64,000 nucleotides of DNA from Adenophora triphylla var. japonica (lineage: Eukaryota > Streptophyta > Magnoliopsida > Asterales > Campanulaceae): contig JAFEMH010002570.1 in the NCBI GenBank assembly GCA_022495995.1, positions 186,001 to 250,000 on the forward strand. Direction: 5' to 3'. Position 1 is the stretch's first letter; each line of letters opens with the position of its first letter. Positions 55,378-64,000 of the stretch are shown piece by piece. The notes below the pieces were generated by a model. The model saw nothing but the letters and a program-made list of their open reading frames with translations. It was not told the DNA's origin and did not search any database. A program made the position numbers and the translations under genes.

Positions 55378-55727
55378 GGGATTTTATTCATATTCGAGTA
55401 GAATTTCTTCACAACCAAACTATTTCCCTCCTCCATGGGCTCGTCACAAAACTGTTGCCATTTTCGAATCCCAAACTTAGAAGTAAGCCCGAATGATCCA
55501 ATGTTGAATTGCCTCTCAACAATCATGCCCCTATCCGTATGGAAATAAAAGTAGTTTTGGGACATATAATAATTGAATCTTGAGGAATCATGGGGGTCCT
55601 CACAACGCAAAAGTGTTCCGAGGGGAGGGGGAGGAACACTCGATGTACTCTCATCAACCCTTTGTTTTTTTCGGGAGTCCTTGGATTTACCTCCTCCCTT
55701 TTTCGATGGTTCATTCGTTTTACCCAT
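55378..55727 (-). pseudogene. N-terminal part of a putative plant transposon protein, cut by the Copia array
   Basis: On the minus strand from the ATG at 55727: MGKTNEPSKKGGGKSKDSRK, a basic N-terminus, then PPPPLGTLLRCEDPHD, RFNYYMSQNYFYFHTDRG, IERQFNIG-like and GIRKWQQFCDEP, ending KKFYSNMNKIP where the LTR begins (55377). The block ERxFxI...W..F......V..FYxNM is the pattern of the domain annotated as putative plant transposon protein. The downstream part is not next to the left end of the array, so the locus is rearranged. Confidence 0.65.
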
Positions 55728-55937
55728 ATTAAACAATATATCACCCAACAACAAAACAACAGCCAACTACTCAACCAAAACAAAATTGCAATCCAAAAAG
55801 AGAAAAGAAGTAGTTCGGACCTTTCAAAATTTCTGGAGAAATCCCACCGGAAAATTCAAAACCTCGCCGGAGAAATCAAGGGTTTAGGATGAACTCGCCC
55901 GGAATTGAATAAATCTTGGTGAATCAGGAAGCTTAGG

Positions 55938-56300
55938 GTGAGGGGAATGGCTTTTGTGAAGGGTGTTAGGCCCATCTCTCGGTCTTCCCTCGAAAGCAAT
56001 AAGAGGGAAGTAAGGGGGATGAATGTTAGAATTGTTGAGGAGCAGGTTGAGGAAGAGGCCGAGTATGAGGAGGACGAGGATGAGGATGATGATGACTATA
56101 TGGTGGAGGCTGAGGCTGAGGGCGATGATTCTGGGGCTGCGAGTCTTGGTGATAGTGGCGTGGATCGTTTGATTGCTCGTATGGATATGCAGTTTGCTAT
56201 TTCTATGGATCGCCGTGGAGCGGCTCCGATTATGATTATATGCGTATGGCACCACAAAGATACGACTGAAATGGCGGAGGTGGCCATTTCTGCAGAGCGA
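55938..56300 (+). CDS. Hypothetical acidic protein fragment, perhaps a transposon-protein C-terminus
   Basis: The frame begins MRGMAFVKGVRPISRSSLES, then RIVEEQVEEEAEYEEDEDED (strongly acidic, 30-55), then SGVDRLIARMDMQFAISMDR. In the neighbouring frame the same DNA gives SDYDYMRMAPQRYD and a stop, which may be the true end. The acidic stretch followed by DRLIARMD-type sequence resembles C-termini of putative plant transposon proteins. It is on the opposite strand to 55378-55727. No homologue can be named. Confidence 0.35.
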
Positions 56301-56396
56301 AGCCCAATCGGCATGGTCCATGTGACTATCATTTCAGCCGCCGCAAGAGGTTTGAGTAGAGGTATCCCTACCCCTGTCTTACTTATTTTATACTTT

Positions 56397-56497
56397 TGTG
56401 ATGCATATGGGACTATGCATGATTTAGTGAGGGGGTGGGGTGCATGTTGTTGTTGTATATGCTGTTTTGTGATGCATATGGGACTATGCATGATTTA
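56397..56497 (+). repeat. Direct repeat GTGATGCATATGGGACTATG
   Basis: A 31-bp repeat (TGTGATGCATATGGGACTAT plus GCATGATTTAG) occurs at about 56398 and 56467, 69 bp apart. Confidence 0.9.
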
Positions 56498-56499
56498 GT

Positions 56500-57290
56500 C
56501 GCACGCCTACTAAATTAAACCGGGACTCGGCCACAAGAATGTAGCAAAGGTAAGTCCAGGGTCGAACCACTGAAGAACGGTATTGCAAACGAACTCGTCA
56601 CACACACAAATGGGGGGCTTTGTTTGATTTTGAATTATTAAATCCTAACAACAGAAATTAAACTAATTAAGAGTAAAAACAATAATTTAGAAACACTTCA
56701 GATTTGATTCCGTCCCCACCTAATTAGCCAATTATCATCGATATCTCTTTTCACTGTCACTCTATTCACCTGATCACGAGATGTGTTTCAATCTCTGTTT
56801 CTTCTTTCAGAATAGTTACTAGCAGTGACACACTCACTAGAAACCCTAATTAATAAATTAATCTAACTCGGCACGCCTAGATCGTTGCACTAATTGGATG
56901 AACGATTTAAGAAACTAAGATCAAGAATGCTTTCTATGATTATTTCACACAGATAATCATCTAATTTTACCCACTTCACAATTTACCATGGCACATGCAT
57001 AAATCGTAAAGATGCTACTCATGAATTTCCTACACTGGTACAGTCATAGAAAATTCTAGCAAAGATTCGTAAGAAGAACTAGTGAATTGGCCAAATCCAC
57101 AAACCCTAATTATAAATCTAAAATAAGCACAAGTAAAATTATGAATAAGGATAAACAGATTGAAAAGAACAATACCTCAAATTGATAATTAGGGGTTCAA
57201 GCAATCAAACCCAAAGCAAAAGAGTTAAGCTTTCATGAATGTTTTCAAGCTTTCTCTAGGGAAAATAAAATAAAAGCTAACCCTAAAAAT
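56500..57290. other. Non-coding stretch, possible dispersed repeat
   Basis: AAGGTAAGTCCAGGGTCGAACCAC near 56547 resembles a motif common in dispersed plant repeats. The rest has no supported gene. Confidence 0.35.
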
Positions 57291-57292
57291 AA

Positions 57293-57541
57293 TACTCCCT
57301 CCGTCCCACGATTATATAGAATTTTTGGCCTGGCACAAAGATTAAGGTAAAAAGTGATAACGGTAATGTGTTGTGAGTGTAAAAGTAAAATAGGAGAGAG
57401 AATGAGTGGAAAGAATATTAAATTTAAAAAGTGTTGTGAGTAGAGAGAAGTGGGTCTCATTTCCATTTTGGAAAATTATTAATTATTATGAGACGTCCAA
57501 AAAGAATTTTTTTTGATATTATTGTGGAATGGAGAGAGTAT
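57293..57541. mobile_element. Stowaway-type MITE
   Basis: Starts TACTCCCTCCGTCCCACGAT and ends TTGTGGAATGGAGAGAGTA. Confidence 0.75.
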
Positions 57542-58017
57542 TCTAAAGGAGTCTTTATACTCCCTTCTAAAAATCAAAACTAAACTAATAATAATAATAA
57601 TAATAAAATAAAAAGAAAAAAGAAAATAACTCAATTGCTGTTATTACTCCTTCACGCCAAATTGCCTCGGTCCATGCGTTTTTTTGCTATAATGGTCAAC
57701 GCCTCACAGCCTTGGAATCACGTGCAGCTCTATCCCATTCAATTTCTTTAATTCTTGTTTTCAATTTGATCCTCCAACTTTCCCAAAAACTCTTTCTAGC
57801 CATTGAACTTTGTTACTTTGCAGTTTGGTCCCTGCACTTCTGATAAACTTCGAGGAACCTCATAAAATTACAAAAACATGTCTCAAAAATACCATGATCT
57901 GCCTACTACTTACCAATCCAACATATACTCAAGATTACATCAAAACTACTCTAAATTACATTAAAATAAGGATAAAATGCCCAGAAAATTAGGAAATTAC
58001 ATATAGTGAAATCCGCC
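57542..58017. other. Stretch outside the right arm, no gene seen
   Basis: It has an (AAT)n tract at 57587-57605 and otherwise mixed sequence. It ends at GATTTC/GCCACATCAC, where similarity to the left arm begins. Confidence 0.5.
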
Positions 58018-61000
58018 ACATCACACCCCCACCCCCCTGTCGAGTAAAAAAAAATTTAATCATTTTAAATTTATTTTTAACAACTCCTCCCCCACTCCAC
58101 TCACCACCCCGTGCCACCCTATCCCCACCCACCCCCACCCCCACCCCCACCCCCACCCCCATTGGGTCAAACAAAAAATTAATCATTTTAAATTTATTTT
58201 TAACAATTTCCATTTCACTTCACTCAATCAGCCACTCACCCCCGCCCAACCCACCGTCAGGTAAAAAAGAATTAACCATTTTAAATTTATTTTAACAACT
58301 CCCCACCCACTCCACTCATCAGCACCCCCTCCCGTCGGGTAAAAAAAAATAATCATTTAAAATGATTATTTTTTTCACCCCATCGTGTGGGGGCAAAGGT
58401 TCTATGAATGGAGTGGGGTGGGGAGTAGTTCAAAATAAATTTAAAATGATTTTTTTTTTTTAACTTGAAACGAGGGGGGGCAAGTGGAGGGGGTAGGCAA
58501 TGGGTGAAATTTTGGTGAGTGGAGTGGGATGGGAAGTTATTAAAAATAAATTTAAAATGATTAATTTTTTTTTCCCGACGATGGGGCGTGGGTTTGTAAG
58601 GTGGAGTGGAGCAAAGTGGGTGAGTAGGTGGTGGTGGTGGTGGAGCGGGTGGTGGGTAAATTTGTAGTCAACTCAATCGAACATTTTTTGAAAAATATTT
58701 TTCTTACCAAACAGCAGAAAACATGTTTATCTCATTTTTCGAAAAACATTTTCATTTTTCGAAAAACGTTTTGCAAGAAATTATTTTTCGAAAGATGTTT
58801 TACACTAAACAAACGGAGCCTAATATGGATAGGATTGTCTATTTTACTTTAATTTTTGTTTTATTGTTCGATTGATTTGAGGGATTATTATGCCCATATC
58901 TTTCTTTCTTTCTTTCTTTCTTATCTTTCTTTACTTAGTAATACGTGTATAACATCACAAAAAGTAAAATCACATGGACCACACCAATTGTCTTAATCAT
59001 TAATTCCTTACTTTTTTAAGTCTAAAATAATTGTCAATTTTTTTTATTATATCCTCGCAACAAAAACTTCATACCCACATTTTCTCTCCAAGTTTATTTT
59101 TCATACTCATAACATTTACTTTTTCTTAATATTCGTGTTAAATCAAACTAAGAACATTGAACCGGGAAGGAGAAAGTATTAAATTGCTTTGTAGATAAAT
59201 ATATGGAGTTTTTACCAAAAACTACCTAAAAAGATGTTAGTTACAAAAAAAATAAAAACACATGTAATATGTGATATTACAATTTTTTTTGGTCTTTTCA
59301 GTTAAAATAATTGATAAATGCATTTATCCGTTGTTTATAAGTGAAAAATAGTTTTTTAAAAAGTATTTTGTGTTCGATTTTTTGGTTAAAACAACTGATA
59401 AATGCATTTCTCAGTTGTTTGACAAATAAACGCAAAAAAAAAGTAGTTTTTTGTAATATCCAACTTATGTGAGTTATTTTGTAATATCCATCTTTCAAAA
59501 GTAATTTTTGATAAATGCCCTCTTTTTCTTGATTTTGGGGTGAGAGTCAATTTGTACCCTTATTTAAAAAAATATTAAAAATGAGTACTACAAATTGTCC
59601 AAAGCATTTTTAATAATTGAAATGGGTAAAAGATTGGTTAGTTAAGTGTCGATTATTTTAAAATTCTACGAATGATAATATACTTGTTATTTGTCATTTT
59701 AAAAAAATGTAAAGTAGGATTGCAAAAAGTTAAAAAATACTAGAGTTTTAGAAATTAGAATTAAGAATTTCTAGGAAGTGGAAGAGAGTGGTAGGATTAT
59801 TTTTTATAACTATGCTCTCACCCTGACAACCCATGTGAATAACGCCAATTATGAGGGTTTGACCTCCTAACTCCGCCCCACACTCGACTTCATCAAACCT
59901 GTCCAATCAGTCTCCACCGTCGGATATAATAAGGATTATTAAAGTCTAATGCTGGTGGGCCCACCCACTTTCATTCAAATTTGTACACCTACACTAGTAC
60001 GACCTTCACCCTCTTATTATCTAAACAAAGCATCTCCCTTTCTTTTCATATCCCTCTCTCCCTTTACTTTTACTTTTGAATATGAATATTATGTAAACAA
60101 TATAGAAACAAAAAAGTTATTCATTTTAGAACAAAAAAATTATACTCCCTCCGTCCATTTACTTATTTCACACTTTCTATTTTGGACGTCCAAATACATA
60201 CTCCACACTTTATTTTTTACCTAAAAAGAAAACTTTATATCATTAAAATATTAACCCTACCCAACTCATTCTCTCTCCTACATTATTTTAATACGCACAA
60301 CACCATTATAATTTACTATTCCCTCAACTCATTCTCTCTCCTATTTTACTTTCACATTCACAACACTTTCAATATAATACTCCTTCCTTAATAACCGTGT
60401 AAACAGTAACTGTGAAGCATGTAAATGAACGGAAGGAGTATATTTTAGGATGGTAGTATTTTTTATTTATTTCATCGACTCTCCACGTTTCTCTCTCCTA
60501 TTATACAACTGTCATTTTATACGAGTATACTCCCTCCGTCCCATTTATAACTTCACCATTTTGAAGCTGACACGCAAATTAAGAAAAAAGGTTAGTGGAG
60601 AAAGTGTTGTAAGTATAAAAGTAAAATGTGAGAGATAATGAGTGGAGGAAATAGTAAAAATTCTTTGCCATTTAAAAAAAATAATCATATTTCTATCATG
60701 CTCTTTTATTTTGTTATCTTACCAAAATAAACACTATCACATTTTTATATAAAAATATTTTTGATACGATTTTATCTAAAAAAAATTCCAAAATTTGTAA
60801 TATTAATTCATTATTCATTTTTAAAAATTTTTTCTACCCACTTGCAATTCTTTATTCATTTTTTCATTTTTCTCTCCTCTAATCTTCTACTCACTTACAA
60901 TTTTTTATTCATTATTTAAAAATTTTTCTTAAGAAGCGTGAAATATTATTACAAGACCCTTGAAGTGGGAGGGGAGGGAGTACTATTTATTGAATACTCC

Positions 61001-61372
61001 CTCCGTCCCATAATACGTTACTCATTTACTGTTGAGAACGAAAAATAAGAAATAATGTTATTAAAGTAGGAGTTGTGAGTGGGTAGGAGAGAGAAAGAAG
61101 TATTAAAGTGGGGTAGAGAATAGTAAGTGGATAGTTGTTGTGAGTATGACAAGTGGGTCCCATGAATAAAGAAGTATTAAAAACTTTTCTTTTTAGGAAA
61201 ATGTAACTTTAAAGTGAGACGATCAAAATAGCAAAATGGGTAAGATAATATAGGACGGAGGGAGTAAATTTGAATTCAGATTTGGCGTCCGCTCCTTCTC
61301 CTATATGCAGCTGGATCCCATTTTTAAAACAAGGAGGGAAAATTAAAAAAAGGGAAAAGCTTTGGATGGATT
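58018..61372 (-). repeat. Right arm of the large inverted duplication
   Basis: The reverse complement of 20121-24497, lacking the 1.0-kb hAT insertion. It starts inside the Tourist-like MITE (whose outer end and copy-B flank are missing here) and ends at AAGCTTTGGATGGATT near 61372. Contained repeats mirror those of the left arm: TTTC tract 58900-58925, MITE 60141-60442, MITE 61000-61267. Confidence 0.9.
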
Positions 61373-61866
61373 TGGCTACCGATATGAAAAATCGAGCCGT
61401 ACCGATTATACTATAACAATGTTGTTTTACTAGTATTTTTGAAAGTTTATATACTAATTTATATGCATTTCACATTTAATCACAAATTTCACTTACTTAT
61501 CTAATTATGCACACTAAAATAAAATATTCATTACTTGATAAAGTGGTTAATTAATAATTCATTAATTTGTTAATATGTTTTTTCATGTCTTTATTTCTCA
61601 ACTCTTTATAAGTTCATGATTTTGCTTGATTTTTTTTTTTTAAATAGGCAATGTTGGAAAAGCATAAAAAAGATGAAAAAGTATAACAATGGTAACACCT
61701 TTAAAAATCGAAAAAAACCGAATCGATTTACAACCGAAATTGAAAATCGAAACACCGAATCAAATGAAAATCGAACTCAAACGGTTTTGATATTCAATAA
61801 ACCGAAAGTATTCGGTACGGTATCGGTTTTATCTCAAAATCGAACCGAACCGAACCGCGCACACCC
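61373..61866. mobile_element. hAT-like fragment with AAACCGAACCGAACCG ends
   Basis: The right boundary CCGCGCACACCCCTA (inverse TAGGGGTGTGCGCGG) abuts CTAATAACCCAATCTCC, whose inverse GGAGATTGGGTTATTAG is continuous with different DNA at NLR1 (11510-11527). The left side (GGCTACCGATATGAAAAATC) has no matching end or 8-bp duplication. The interior has AACCGAA/CGGTTT words like the other hAT ends. Confidence 0.5.
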
Positions 61867-62473
61867 CTACTAATAACCCAATCTCCATTTTAATATAATA
61901 TAGATATGATTTTTAGTTTTTTTTTTTTTTTTTTGAAGTCATATTTTTTCTACTTAAAAAAAAATTACTCCCTCCGTCCCACCAAAACTGATACTTATTT
62001 CCTTTTTGGTCCGTCCCACCAAAACTGATACTGCCCAAAATGGCAAAGGAATCTTCACTATTTACCCCACTCATTCTCTCTCCTATTTCACTTTTACACT
62101 CACAACATTCTCTCTCATCACTATTTACCCACTCATTCTCTCTCCTATTTAATTCTTCATACTCACAACATTTTCTTTCACTTTTTCTCTCTCTTACTTT
62201 TCTTTAATCCGCGCGCCTTGCAAATTTGGATCAATGCCATGACTATGAGATATTTCTATCGTGCTCTTTTATTTTGTTATCTTACCAAAATAAACGCTAT
62301 CATATTTTTATATACAAACATTTTTGATACAATTTTATCTAGAAAATTTTCCAAAATTATTAATATTAATTCATTAACATTAGTGCTAATTTATGAAAAA
62401 ATATTATATTTATCTTGTCTAAATTTCAATTGCTTCCAACTTCATTTCTCATCCTTGATTAAGAACTAACACA
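61867..62473. repeat. NLR upstream flank, copy C (inverted), with a Stowaway MITE
   Basis: The reverse complement of the 9620-9932 / 11454-11527 flank, without the Mutator-like and 253-bp insertions. A Stowaway MITE (about 61967-62230, TACTCCCTCCGTCCCACC at one end) sits in it and is absent from copies A and B. This MITE is the uninterrupted relative of the one split by the Helitron. Confidence 0.82.
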
Positions 62474-62653
62474 ATGATTTCCTCTTCATTTCTCGGAAAG
62501 TTACCGGTGAAACAAAGTCTCATATCCTTCACCCTCTTATCTAAACAAAACATCCCCCTTTCTTTCCCTCTCTCTCTCTCTCATTCTCTCCACCTTACTT
62601 CTGAATATTTCTCATCCTTGATTGCTTCTCTTCTTCCTTCTCTTCTTCTTATA
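62474..62653 (+). promoter_or_regulatory. NLR2 5' leader with in-frame upstream ATG
   Basis: ATG at 62474 opens a 60-codon frame (MISSSFLGKLPVKQSL...) that continues into NLR2 without a stop. It is 12 bp shorter than at NLR1 and keeps the frame. Confidence 0.6.
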
Positions 62654-64000
62654 ATGGCTGAAATTGCTGCAATGTTTGTCTCTCCGTTAGTGTCGTTGCT
62701 GTTAGAGAAATTGGCCCCTTTAGCTTTGTCCTTCATTCCCTCTGGCAGAATTCATCGCAAGCAGCTCAAGAAATGGACTAATATGCTGCTGACGATTCAG
62801 GCGGTGCTGGAGGACGCGGAAGACAGGCAGTTTAATGACAATCATATTCAACGGTGGCTGAAAGAAGTTCAGAAGCTGGCTTTTGAAATCGAGGACGTCG
62901 TAGATGATTTGCTCACTTATGCTGGGCGTCGCCAGATGATAGCAACACCTGAATCAAGCCGCTCCGGTAAGCTGCGCAAGTTTTTCCCTGAACTCAAACA
63001 TACAGCTAAAACTAGTAGCTTCAATTATGTTTTGGATAGCAAGATTGGTGAGATCTCTGATAGTTTGAAAGATCTTGAAGTACGAATGAAAATTATGAAG
63101 CTGCAAAAGAGCGTTGGTGGAAAATCTGAAAAGCCAGGATATCAGAAGCTTCCGTCAACGTCCTTGCCGGATACAACTCGTGTTTATGGCAGAGATGAAG
63201 AAATCAGTGCAATCCTCAAATTGTTGCTCGAGGACAAAGCAAGTGATCACGATGGCCAAGTTCGCGTCATCTCCATAGTGGGAATGGGTGGTATAGGTAA
63301 AACCACGCTTGCTCAGTCTCTCTACAATAATGAGGGAGTGAAAGACTCCTTTCATAATAGAGCCTGGGTATCTGTTACTGAAGATTTTGATGTTCCCAAG
63401 ATAAGCAATATAATTTATGGGAAGGTGAATAATATTGACTTTCATAATATGAAAGACTCCTTTCATAATATTGACTTGGATATGGTTCAATTGAAGCTAA
63501 GGGATAAGCTTTCCAAGGAAAAGGAAAAGTTTCTTCTTGTTTTAGATGATGTATGGAATCAAGACTATGCAAAATGGCAACTTTTATGTAAACCTTTTCG
63601 TTATGGGGCACCTGGAACTACTATTATAGTCACTACTCGCAGTCAAGATGTTGCAAATAAAATACGTTCGAAGGAAGTTTATGAGTTGAAGGTGTTGTCA
63701 GATGGGGATTGTCTCTCTCTTTTAGCTCAGCATGCCTTGGAAAGACCAAATTTTGATGGTCATCCAGAATTTAAAGAAGTTGGAGAGGTGATATCAAAGA
63801 GATGCAAAGGCTTGCCTTTGGCAGCAATGTCACTGGGTGGCCTCCTCCGCACTAAAGGAAGCCTAGAGCATAAAGAAAAACTAAAGCAGTGGAAAAAAGT
63901 TTCAACTAGCAAGATATGGGAGCTACCAAGCAATAACATTATCCGTGATCTAATGTTAAGCTATCATCATCTTCCTCCGTATTTGAAGCCTTTGTTTGTA
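62654..64000 (+). CDS. CC-NB-ARC-LRR immune receptor (NLR2), N-terminal part, runs off the window
   Basis: All 449 codons to the window end are open. The Rx-type coiled coil covers 1-140 with EIEDVVDDL near 78-86. The NB-ARC begins with VYGRDEE near 177; P-loop GMGGIGKTT at 210-218; AWVSVTEDF (RNBS-A) near 237; LLVLDDVW near 294-301; TIIVTTR near 323-329; GLPL near 386-389; a KIWEL-type motif near 420; and LSYHHLPPYLKPLFV at the window end. Unlike NLR1 it has a standard P-loop and keeps the 13 residues missing there. It is divergent to NLR1 with a mirrored upstream flank. RNBS-D, MHD and the LRRs lie outside. Met 62654 gives MAEIAAMFVSPLVSLL, the usual CNL start. Confidence 0.93.
   Translation, partial: MAEIAAMFVSPLVSLLLEKLAPLALSFIPSGRIHRKQLKKWTNMLLTIQAVLEDAEDRQFNDNHIQRWLKEVQKLAFEIEDVVDDLLTYAGRRQMIATPESSRSGKLRKFFPELKHTAKTSSFNYVLDSKIGEISDSLKDLEVRMKIMKLQKSVGGKSEKPGYQKLPSTSLPDTTRVYGRDEEISAILKLLLEDKASDHDGQVRVISIVGMGGIGKTTLAQSLYNNEGVKDSFHNRAWVSVTEDFDVPKISNIIYGKVNNIDFHNMKDSFHNIDLDMVQLKLRDKLSKEKEKFLLVLDDVWNQDYAKWQLLCKPFRYGAPGTTIIVTTRSQDVANKIRSKEVYELKVLSDGDCLSLLAQHALERPNFDGHPEFKEVGEVISKRCKGLPLAAMSLGGLLRTKGSLEHKEKLKQWKKVSTSKIWELPSNNIIRDLMLSYHHLPPYLKPLFV

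Noticed and set aside
55884..56491. Minus-strand frames of 145 and 131 residues opposite the acidic protein
   Set aside because: Antisense reading of GAG/GAT-rich DNA with no plausible domain; the plus frame explains the composition better, though weakly.

Overview
The window is nuclear DNA from a flowering plant, most likely a eudicot. It is AT-rich. It carries intron-poor CC-NB-ARC-LRR (CNL) immune-receptor genes, kiwellin gene fragments and typical plant transposons: Copia elements with a tRNA-Met primer site, Stowaway MITEs beginning CTCCCTCC, Helitrons ending CTAG, and hAT, Mutator-like and Tourist-like elements. No tRNA, rRNA or bacterial features were seen. The species cannot be named from this sequence.

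Layout: 1-870 is the 3' part of a Copia-type LTR. 1470-2800 holds gene debris: a CNL fragment whose coiled-coil part is fused directly to an LRR piece, and two head-to-head kiwellin fragments. 5129-9140 (minus) is a nearly complete CNL (NLR1) with a frameshift near its C-terminus. 9333-25200 is the NLR1 upstream flank, expanded by insertions: a 253-bp Helitron-like element, a 1.5-kb Mutator-like element, a 2.2-kb hAT element encoding a shortened BED-finger protein, and a 5.5-kb Helitron carrying seven tandem 577-bp units. The Helitron sits inside a Stowaway MITE.

25.2-57.9 kb is a transposon nest. It contains a decayed minus-strand gene cluster bordered by palindromic CACGAGAT-type blocks, an LTR of a second retroelement family, a run of MITEs, a 6.2-kb Copia element (31800-38017), and a tandem Copia array with a stump LTR and two full LTRs (38018-55377). 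The second array unit is broken by another copy of the second-family LTR and by a strange mosaic region. 55378-55727 is a transposon-type gene cut by the array.

58018-61372 is an inverted, near-identical copy of about 20121-24497. It leads through a mirrored NLR upstream flank to a second CNL (NLR2, 62654 to the window end, plus strand). NLR1 and NLR2 are thus divergent (head-to-head) paralogues with mirrored flanks, about 53.5 kb apart. Mirrored and repeated flank copies act as empty-site references, so several insertions could be delimited to the base with their target duplications.

Functionally, the only plausible host genes are NLR1, NLR2 (intracellular pathogen sensors) and the dead kiwellin pieces (apoplastic defence proteins). 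Everything else appears to be mobile DNA or its remains. The best candidates for something new are the Helitron whose tandem unit boundaries coincide with its own 5' terminus, the hAT element encoding a DNA-binding protein without a catalytic core, and the perfect palindromic blocks at 25.8 and 29.6 kb.
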